From NCBI GenBank assembly GCA_004380135.1, contig QXCR01000001.1, forward strand, positions 682,001 through 746,000: a stretch of DNA of 64,000 nt. The letters are read 5' to 3'. Source of the stretch: Stemphylium vesicarium. Taxonomy: Eukaryota; Ascomycota; Dothideomycetes; Pleosporales; Pleosporaceae. Positions 53,505-61,637 of this stretch are shown piece by piece. The number at the start of each line of letters is the position of its first letter. The first letter of the stretch is position 1. The notes beneath the pieces were generated by a model. It was not told the DNA's origin. It did not search any database and worked only from the letters and a program-made list of their open reading frames with translations. A program made the translations under genes and the position numbers.

Positions 53505-54255
53505 TCGGGGTGGTGATATTGCTGCTGGTTGTGTTAGTAGTGTGTGGTTCAGAGATTGAATTTTGTTCCAATTTTTGGGGGGAAGGGGAAGGCGTCTCGT
53601 ACATAGAATTGATTTTGGAAATACGTAATGGTAAAACAATAGTCATTCGTTTCACCCATAGAGATGCTGTCGGAAAGCAAAGAAAGATGTGTATTCCTAT
53701 TCATCATAGCTATGGATAACCCAATTTTTCCTCCTGGGTTATCTTGTTCGCATAACTTCTCCTCTGATAACATTATGGTTTTCTTCAGCCCCCCTGATGT
53801 CCTGTAACGGATCCCGATTTCGTGCAATTTGGTTTGAGATGGACAATGGAAAAAGAAAATAAATAAATACAAAGACGCTTCTCCTTGGAAGGATGCGCAC
53901 TCCAATCAGTGTGGAGATTTTTTTGGTTTGGGAGAGAAGTAGTCGAGCCCAAATCGGTCGTCGGATGTAGCGACAGTTGTGGGAACGGCCGTAGATAGGT
54001 TCACTTGGACGTTGTTGCTGCATGGGATCGCTCGTCCGGATGTGTGATCGGATATATGGGTCGATCATGACATGCTATCATGTCAAACGAAGCTTCCCGG
54101 GCTACTGTATAGTACAGCAGCGCCTATCGTACTCATGCCCCAATATGTGCTAAAACCTCATTTCTCGGTCGCATTCAGCATTCCGGTTCGAATGATCGAT
54201 GTGGTAATGGGAGTTTTTGACTGCTGCGTCTCTTGTGACGCTTCTTATCGGGCAC
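53505..54255. other. Intergenic between convergent genes, with two short hairpins
   Basis: 751 bp. GATAACCCA (53715-53723) and TGGGTTATC (53735-53743) form a 9-bp stem with an 11-bp loop, about 210 bp beyond the Ste6-like stop. TGACATG-CTAT-CATGTCA (54068-54085) forms a 7-bp stem with a 4-bp loop. They could be 3'-UTR structures. No gene is seen. Confidence 0.5.
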
Positions 54256-55686
54256 CTAATTTGGCTCCCACAGCTTTCGCCTGTTTCCACCACGGACTGG
54301 GCCCACCTTGGGGGCTGGGCGAGAGAAAGAATCGGGGTCGAGCGGTGCGTTCGGGTCATGGCGAGGGGCAGGTGGAGCTCGGAAGGCTGGGCCAGGAGGG
54401 ACGTATGCGCCGCGTGGAGCAAAGTTGCCACGGCCGCCTCGGAAGGCTGGTCCGCCGCGACCGCGAGCCGGCATGTGTCCTCCACGTCCACCGCGAGGGG
54501 AGGGGTGTTGATTCGTACGTGCGAAGTCATTCGGGTCGAAAACGCGCTGGTTGGTAGGGGGTGGAGTGGCGGGAGTGGTAGTAGCTGCCGGACCTCGTGG
54601 GGCGCGCTTGAAGAGCACTTCATCGTCGTCGTCAGATGTTTCCTCGGGCTTGATCTCGCGTGCAGGGCTGGACTTGGGTCGTTCGGCTGCTTTGGGTGCC
54701 GTCGGGGTGTTGTTCTTCACGGCAGTGGCCTCGACTTCGATCTTGTGTATGGTGAGATGATTCTTGTACTCGCGGTCTTCGCGAGCGACAGCATCTCGCA
54801 ACTGTTCAAGGCGCTTGGCTCGGATTCCGAATTTCTGAGCAATCGCTTGCTTCGCAGAGTCGTTAGTGAGGAGGATGAAGGACTCCAGGGCCGCATCAGG
54901 GTTTCCTTCTTTGTTGATGCGCCACAGGATATGGTTGAAGAGGGGTTGCAGATAGACGGGCACAGCGCCCTTAGTCGCCTTCTCGGTACGGGCCATCTCG
55001 CTGCTGTTGCGAGCGGTGCGGTCAGGAGATTCCCTCGTTGTAGCAACTGCCTTCTCGGGATGCATGGCGCCGTCGGTGGGCTTGGTAGCTCTGCTTGAGC
55101 ATGAGCGTGGTGACTCTGGGGTCTTGGATACGTTCTCGAAGCTGTGGGTCGAGCTCATGGACGTCTCGTCGGACATGTCGAGGGCGTTGAAAGAGCTCTC
55201 CAGGTCCTCGTGGTAGTCATCCTCGTCCGACTCGCTGTCTTCCATGGAGAGCAGAGTCTCGGGCAGCAGGAACTGCTCCACCTCGCGCCATGTGGTATAG
55301 GCCTCGTCGCCGCCCTCGAGCTGGACGCGGCTTGCGGCCTCGTTGGACGTGACTTCGTCGAGCCACTTGACGGCTTCGCGTGCGTCGGCGTTGACGCGCT
55401 CGTTGCCATTCTTGAGGCGATGGAGCTGAGTGAGTGCTTATCATCATGTTAGCGCGGGGACAGAGAAGCTGCAGTACTGTTATCGCCTACTGTGCAGCGG
55501 GACAAAGAGGCGTATGGCGTCTTGCAAGATCCACTTGCGGATGCCATCGCGCGTGCTCTTCTTGACGCCGGCGATCAAGGCGGTATCATCGACGATGCAG
55601 TTGAATACCTTGCGCTTCGGCGGCTCGGGCGCGCGCATGGCGATCTCGGGCTTACTGGCCCGTGGCGGGAGCGTGCTACGACGCAT
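54256..55686 (-). CDS. PIN-like domain protein with RG-rich C-terminus
   Basis: Exons 55686-55491 and 55436-54256 (54-bp intron) give 458 residues. The N-terminal part looks like a PIN-type nuclease fold: KVFNCIVDDTALIAGVKKST with a buried acidic pair, DAIRLFVPLHTLTQLHRLKN across the splice, and DAREAVKWLDEVTSN. An acidic linker (SMEDSESDEDDYHEDLESS) follows, then a helical segment (YLQPLFNHILWRINKEGNPD, LEQLRDAVAREDREY) and a Gly/Arg-rich tail with several RGG/RGR motifs. That tail suggests RNA binding. I do not recognise the precise family. Proteins with PIN plus RGG act in RNA decay or rRNA processing, which is inference. The acceptor at 55437 (gataag) gives the correct frame, and a second AG 11 bases later would shift it. 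Confidence 0.75.
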
Positions 55687-56155
55687 GGTTGTTGAAGTGC
55701 CTTACTGGCAATGGTGTGATTTATGTAGCGATGAGGTTTGGTGGTGTGCGGTCGAGAGCAGATATTCTAGTTTGTGAACTACGGTTCCGGCTTGAGCAGG
55801 TATTACGTGCGCGTTTGTTGGGCGCCAGAACAATCCATATATGTCGGCGCAAGGTTTCAAGGCGTGCGCATTGTATTTGCGCTGGTTTGTGGCAGCGCGG
55901 GAGCGAGTGAATCAGTCTGGGTCATGACGCAGCGGATCATAGTCGTTGGTGTGACTGTGACGGTTGGGCAGGTGAAGTTCGGGCCCGCATCACCGAACGA
56001 TGATGAGGTGCTCACGCCAAGTGGGGTGCGCCACACAGCCACAGTCACCCAACCAGGCAGCTATATCTGGGGTTTTATATTTCATTGACAAGAGCATGGT
56101 CGTTCATTGATGTGCAAAGGATCGACAACTATGGTGTCGCGCATGCCTCACGTGT
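55687..56155. other. Intergenic, upstream of the PIN-like gene and downstream of TRAX
   Basis: 469 bp between tandem minus-strand genes. No frame, repeat or motif can be called. Confidence 0.5.
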
Positions 56156-57160
56156 TCAGTAGCTCTCTACTTCGGCACCCTTGGCGCTGCTCATGTCTGG
56201 CATCCAACCCTTGGGACGCTCATTTCCACGCACTGTGAGGCCATAAAGTCCCTTCTCAACCTTATCCACGCACTCTCGCATCACTGGCATCTTCTTTGTC
56301 TCCAACTCGGCCGCAAACTTGGACCCTCCCGGTGCGTCAAACATCTCGAGCTGCAGCCGGACCGCCCTCAAGTCGTCCAAAACAGTCCGTGGCTTCTGAC
56401 TCTCACTCGCCGCTGGTGTCTGTTCGTCGATGTCCATCCTGTCACCGGTATCGTCCTGGTCATTATCCTGCTTCAGCCTTTTGTTTGACTCTGCCTGTTT
56501 GCCAGATGGAAGCTTTCCGCTCGTAGCCATACTTGTGACAGAGAAGCGCATGAGCTCGCCAGTCATGTCACAAACACCTAGTATGTAATCTTCTGTCGTG
56601 AATGTGATAGGTCCAGCTTCACCACTCATGGCGGCAATTCTTGACTTTGCTTCATCGTACGTGATGAGGGACTGGGTTTCCAGATAATGCTGGAAGCTAA
56701 GCGCTTCCATAAATTCCTGGTTTCCGCCTGTGATGTTATGGGAGTACCGATACGCGTTGAGTCCTTGGAGATCAGAAGCAATGTTCTTGTAGCGATCTTC
56801 AATTGTCTCCCAGTACTCGGCGTTCTTCTTGGTGACCCATGCCGGTAATGCTTGGCCGACAGCCCGGACCCTGGTCAAGTCAGAATGTGATATGAACAGG
56901 AGCAGGAGCAAGAGCACACCTCTGGAGGGTGAAGATGCTGCCAGACTGTTAGTACCCAGATGAATAACATTGACCAAGCTTCAATACATCTTTTTGCTAG
57001 ACGCGGTAATGTCGCGCGATGCTTTGATGATCCTCTCTCGGCGATCGTGATGCTCGTCCAATTCTGCGCGGAACCCCTCGAACATCCCCACGAAGGGCGA
57101 CGACGACTGTTCTGGCTTTTCGTCCGCCATTGTTGCGTCTCTTGGTCGTTTAAGCCCCAT
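56156..57160 (-). CDS. Translin-associated factor X (TRAX), C3PO nuclease subunit
   Basis: Exons 57160-56988, 56937-56920 and 56870-56156 (introns 50 and 49 bp) give 301 residues. Exon 2 is an 18-nt micro-exon (I-F-T-L-Q-R region). Joining yields SRDITASSKKIIFTLQRVRA, the expected translin-fold sequence. TRAX nuclease residues look intact: EALSFQHYLETQSLITYDEA has the helix glutamates, and GVCDMTGELMRF has Asp and Glu four apart. TRAX with translin forms C3PO, an RNase active on small RNAs and tRNA fragments; translin itself is not in this window. A second start at 57130 (MADEKPEQ) is possible. I chose 57160 because it includes a basic KRPRD motif like the TRAX nuclear localisation signal. 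A Lys/Asp-rich insert lies near 190-215. Confidence 0.86.
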
Positions 57161-57425
57161 CGGTCTGCTTTGCTGATACCTTGTAGACGACGTCAAGCAA
57201 ACGCTGCGATTACCTGCTAGTGCACGTCCTCACGTGATAGCTAGCACGCTTTCGGACTAGGTACTTTCGGTAGCTCTTGCATGCTGTGGAAGCCGCCATC
57301 TCCTATCCGTTCAAACTACGACTTGGCAGGCACGCTGTCTCTCCTATCAATTTATCAATTGTCATTTCTCCTGCCTCGCCCATCTTTCCAGGGCTTAAGC
57401 AAGTGCTTGCTCCCCAGATCATGCA
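57161..57425. promoter_or_regulatory. Divergent promoter, TRAX / GPI14
   Basis: 265 bp between the two starts, which must include both promoters. No motif is named with confidence. Confidence 0.5.
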
Positions 57426-58786
57426 ATGGCTCTTTCGTCATTTTTCCGCAGCCCGGCCTTAGTCTTCACGGCATCCATCATCTTGCGCGCTGTCTTCCTC
57501 GTGTATGGTCTCTGGCAAGATGCAAACTCTCCGATGAAATATACGGATATCGACTACTATGTCTTTACTGATGCTGCACGCTACATCTCACGTGGTCAAC
57601 CGCCTTATGCACGGGACACGTATCGGTATACGCCAGTATTAGCATGGCTCATCTACCCTACCGTATGGTCTGGAAAGTTCTGGTTTTCGTTTGGAAAGAT
57701 CCTGTTCGCTATTGGAGACGTAGCTACGGGATGGATGATGTTTCGCATCTTGAAAGAGTACAAGAAGATGGGAGATGAAAGGGCGCTGAAGTTTGCGAGC
57801 ATTTGGTTGCTGAATCCAATGGTCGCAACTATCAGTACAAGAGGTAGCTCTGAAGGACTATTGGGTGTTTTCGTCACAGCATTGGTGTGGGCGGTGTTGG
57901 CGAAACAGATACCGCTTGCTGGTTGCTTGTTGGGGTTCGCGGTCCATTTCAAGATCTACCCGTTCATCTACGCTGTCTCTATCGTTTGGTACCTCGACGC
58001 CACCAGATTTGGAAAACAAAAAGACACCGAGTCAAAATCTTCAGGGTCGCTGTTTGATCAGATACGAGGTTTCCTTACCCTGTCCAGATTGTCCTTGGCG
58101 TTTTACAGTCTTCTTACATTTGCTGGTCTGAACCTGCTCATGTACAGCATGTACGGTTGGCCGTTTCTCGAGCACAGCTACCTCTACCACTTGATTCGAA
58201 GTGACCATCGCCACAACTTTTCGCCCTACAACACCCTCTTATACCTCAATTCCTCACCGAAGCCGAAGCCGGCGGGGTTGGAATCAAGTTCAGCATCCTT
58301 TGAGCTTGAGCGACTCGCATTCCTTCCGCAGTTGCTCCTCAGTGCCATATTCATCCCACTCGTACTAGCAAAGAAGGATCTCCCAAACACAATGCTAGCG
58401 CAGACTTTCGCATTCGTCACCTTCAACAAAGTTTGCACAAGCCAGGTATGTCGTGCGAAGCATTTACGGTATTATAAAGGAACTGACTTGTACAGTACTT
58501 TCTCTGGTACATGATGTTCCTACCATACTATCTACCAGAATCAACTCTACTGCGATCTGCCCCCGTTGGCGTTACTGCTCTTATTTGCTGGATTGCAGGC
58601 CAAGCCGCCTGGCTTCAGCAAGGTTTCCAGCTCGAATTCAACGGACACTCGACATTTGTACCAGGACTCTGGTTATCTAGCATTCTATTCTTCCTCGTCA
58701 ACGCTGGTATCCTCGGTATCATCATCTCTGATACTAAGCAGAAGCGCCCTTTCACTGAAGTGGTTCGCGAAAAGAGGCGATCGTAG
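57426..58786 (+). CDS. GPI14: GPI mannosyltransferase 1 (PIG-M/Gpi14)
   Basis: Exons 57426-58445 and 58496-58786 (50-bp intron, phase 0) give 436 residues, close to human PIG-M (423) and yeast Gpi14 (403). The multi-pass protein begins with a helix, followed by the lumenal catalytic DxD motif D41-I-D43 in KYTDIDYYVFTDAA. Further signatures are RYTPVLAWL, LNPMVATISTRGSSEG and HFKIYPFIYA. It adds the first mannose, from dolichol-phosphate-mannose, to the GPI precursor in the ER lumen, and in yeast it works with Pbn1 (PIG-X). The C-terminal exon contributes FLPYYLPESTLL and two helices and ends in a Lys/Arg-rich cytosolic tail. Without exon 2, the protein would lose the last two to three helices. 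No truncation is seen. Confidence 0.93.
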
Positions 58787-59064
58787 AGTTGTCTTATTGG
58801 CACAAATATACCTCCGTATAATGCGAAAGTTATATTGCTAGTCTTCTCGTGTCATAGGATCCTAAAAAGGGCGGCCTGCTCCTATCCCTTTCGGTGAATT
58901 CTAACCCAAACTAATTTTAACACGCATGCATAGTAAGAGACGTCTGGACAGAGCCCCCAGCAATAGAGTTCGCATCTTCATTCGTTACCAGAATCGCGTC
59001 TCCATGTAGTTACTAACATCTTACCAAGGCGCTACATCCCCTCCAGCTCTTTCATATCCATCTA

Positions 59065-59703
59065 TCAAACCTCACGACCAATATCATCATCACGCCCGTC
59101 TTCTCTATACACCGCTTTAATAAGCCACGGCATTTCTTCTTCGCACAATATGCACCTCGGCCAGGGTAAAGGCGTTGTCGAATGAATGTGCAGGAAACTC
59201 GCTATCCCATACGGATCTCTTCCCTCATGCGCACCGGTGCGATGAACGAGGTACTCGCGATACAAAGCTTCAGCCTTCCGATCAGTAGCAGCCGGGCCGT
59301 CCTCTGGAGTTTGGTTCAGCAACGGTTCAGGCTGGGTGACTAGGTTCCCATCGGGTTGTTCGGGGACACTGGGCTGCGCGAAGCGAGATGGCGGTGCATC
59401 AAGCCCATCCTCTGCGGGCAAGATGTTTTGTGACTCTGCTGATGCACTCAGGGCTTCTGGCGTCATTCTCGCTGATACCTCTATTGGTTCGTTTCTATAT
59501 TTCCTCTTCCTGGGTGGATTTGTCTTGCGGACACCGCGCTGTCGACGGGGAGGGAGGTGAAATGTCTTTGATACAGGCCCCGAGTGGAATTTGGCGGGCA
59601 CCTCTTCTTCTGTGATGAGTGGATTTGCAATTGATGCATCTGAGGAACTCGTTGATTGTGTTGAAGGTGAATAAGAGGGCTTTGATCTGAGTATGAGAAC
59701 CAT
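59065..59703 (-). CDS. Unrecognised protein, 212 aa
   Basis: The frame starts at ATG 59703 (MVLILRSKPSYSPST); four codons further upstream begin with TTG. The first 150 residues are Ser/Pro-rich with a basic RKTNPPRKRKYRNEP patch that could be a nuclear signal. The last 60 residues look folded: RKAEALYREYLVHRTGAHEG then PRCILCEEEMPWLIKAVY with a CILCEE motif and several aromatic residues. The single Cys pair with a downstream acidic pair could suit metal binding, but this is speculative. No family recognised. The C-terminal patterning argues against a chance frame. It is tail-to-tail with GPI14, 278 bp away. Confidence 0.52.
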   Translation of the reverse strand: MVLILRSKPSYSPSTQSTSSSDASIANPLITEEEVPAKFHSGPVSKTFHLPPRRQRGVRKTNPPRKRKYRNEPIEVSARMTPEALSASAESQNILPAEDGLDAPPSRFAQPSVPEQPDGNLVTQPEPLLNQTPEDGPAATDRKAEALYREYLVHRTGAHEGRDPYGIASFLHIHSTTPLPWPRCILCEEEMPWLIKAVYREDGRDDDIGREV

Positions 59704-59715
59704 GTTGCGGGGCAA

Positions 59716-60128
59716 ATGCTGTGTGGATGCGGTGTTCGAAGCTCCCTCAGTTCGTATGGAGTATAAGGATAGGATCAGGTCTCTTGAGAATCGATGTGGA
59801 GGTTTATATCAAAATGTGATATCGGAGTGAATATTAATTCGGGATGTGCGAACTATGGTCCGGAACATGTTTAGATGGAGCAGTCATTCTGGCGCGAATC
59901 GAATTAGAACGAGTTGCAAGCACTTGCATTTAGGCCTAGGTCTTTATTTCAGATGATATATCAATCGATAGTCGTATTCTTGAAGAACCTGGAGATTTCC
60001 GAGGAGGATAGAAACGAGCATGCCCAAAACTACTATTTCAATCTATCTGTCTATCCATCTATCCGTCTCCCGCTTCCTTCTACATAAAAGCCCGATACTT
60101 CCACACCCCTCCACTACTTCCCACATAA
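59716..60128. other. Intergenic with short CTAT-type tetranucleotide stretch
   Basis: 413 bp. Around 60040-60070 the sequence is a degenerate CTAT/CTGT/CCAT repeat. Otherwise AT-moderate with no gene-like frame. Confidence 0.5.
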
Positions 60129-60944
60129 TTACCCTTCTACATTCTCATGACCCTCCTGCTTCGCTTCAATCTCAAGCACATCCTCAACCCTAACCTTGAC
60201 CTCCACATCCCTTACCACGATCTTACTTTCTGCTTCCTTTTCCAGCGTCCCGATCTCCTCTCCATCTGGGTTCTTAACAGCCTCCACAGTAGCAATAGCC
60301 ATTCTCTCAACCTCATCATCCATGTCCTTAACCTCATGCAACACTTTACCCACCAGACTCCCTGCCGCCACTGACTCACGAGCGAAAGAGTACTTTTCCG
60401 GCTCCGGAACGCCGTACAGAAGCGCTTGCAAGACGCCCGTGCGCAGAGCCTTAGCAAGAGGGGCGAGGGGCGCGGACGTAGATGCAGGCGCGAGTGAAGC
60501 CGCTGTGGCTGAGTGGAATGTTGTCCCGCGTTTTGGTTGGAGGAACACTGGGAGGGTGTATGGCCATGGTTTGTGTGCCGGGGTCTTTGGGTTGGGTAAG
60601 GCCTTGTACGCATCTCTAAATCCTTTTGAAGCAGCGAGTGATGAAGGTGGGTAGTAGGAAGGAAGATGGCGTGGGTTGATAGCCACGCTACTCTGGAGAG
60701 GCCAGGGGAGAGGAAGTGGTCGTGTGGCGCCGGGGTTGAACGGCGAGAATGCTGTCATCCATGTCATGTTGTTCACTTCTTCCTTTTCGACATTTGACGT
60801 TGGGATGTGGGAATCAGGGTGTAGGGCGGGTTCCTGGTGCGCTAGACGCGCCCTAGTCACGCTGGTGTTGAGTGTGTTGCTGCGGGGAAAGGACGAGTAT
60901 GCCTGGCGTAGATGCCCGGCAAGCGTAGTATATCGGCGAAGCAT
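60129..60944 (-). CDS. Unrecognised, probably mitochondrial protein, 271 aa
   Basis: A single exon starting MLRRYTTLAGHLRQAYSSFPR, with Arg, Ser and Thr but no acidic residue for about the first 45 positions, as in mitochondrial presequences. The middle has a proline-rich part (ATRPLPLPWPLQSSVAINPR) and a basic stretch. The last about 100 residues are helical and become Glu/Val/Lys-rich (EVKDMDDEVERMAIATVEAV, then KVRVEDVLEIEAKQ). No domain was recognised. Reality is supported by the length, the transit-like N-terminus and the structured-looking end. An alternative is that this is a lineage-specific low-complexity protein. Confidence 0.6.
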   Translation of the reverse strand: MLRRYTTLAGHLRQAYSSFPRSNTLNTSVTRARLAHQEPALHPDSHIPTSNVEKEEVNNMTWMTAFSPFNPGATRPLPLPWPLQSSVAINPRHLPSYYPPSSLAASKGFRDAYKALPNPKTPAHKPWPYTLPVFLQPKRGTTFHSATAASLAPASTSAPLAPLAKALRTGVLQALLYGVPEPEKYSFARESVAAGSLVGKVLHEVKDMDDEVERMAIATVEAVKNPDGEEIGTLEKEAESKIVVRDVEVKVRVEDVLEIEAKQEGHENVEG

Positions 60945-61637
60945 TTTTGGTGTCGAGACGCGTACGATGACTTTTGGAAAGGCTGCTGGTTGATGTGTGT
61001 TGTGGTGGTGGATAAAGTTTCTTTGCGAAAAAGGACAAGGTATATCAACGTACGGGAAAACCTGCGCTTTTGTTCACTTAAAGATCTAGTGGGACGTTGT
61101 TTGGTCACAAACCAGATGGAACTGTAGGACTTGGTAGTGAAAAGGGCTCATGAGTTGTGAACCTTGGATTCGATTCACTAAACCACGGTTAACGTCAGAG
61201 TCAGACACAAAAGAGATTTCTGGGCCTTCGTACAGCAACGACGAGATCTCCACTGGGCGAGTATTATTGATGGCCTTTTAGGCCCAGGCGCGTCGTCGAG
61301 TCATAATTCGAGAATTTGTAGATTGCATTACTCGAAGCGTCGAGCGTACTGGGCCGACGAATCCCAGTCGCATAATTACAACAGCTTGTATACATTACTG
61401 GTAACGACAAAGGAACAAAACAATGGACGCAAGATGTGTACGTAAGGAAATGGTATCAGGGTATCCAACTTCGCTCAAAAGCGTTGATCGCTCAAATGCA
61501 ATGACGTGGTATGCGCGAGGGTATAACGCTAATACTTCACGTTAAGAAAAGAAGGGGCATACAAAAAAGGAAACGCGATGTGTGTGAACAATAAGGAAGG
61601 AAGTAGGAGAACAAGACCACTCAACATGGTCTAAACA
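60945..61637. other. Intergenic between tandem minus-strand genes
   Basis: 693 bp. It contains the promoter of the 60944 gene and the 3' flank of the Gln/Pro-rich gene. The sequence ggattcgattcac near 61168 resembles a tRNA B box but has no matching A box or stem. No gene is called. Confidence 0.5.

Noticed and set aside
61160..61185. tRNA B-box-like sequence ggattcgattc
   Set aside because: No A box at the right distance, no acceptor stem or cloverleaf pairing.
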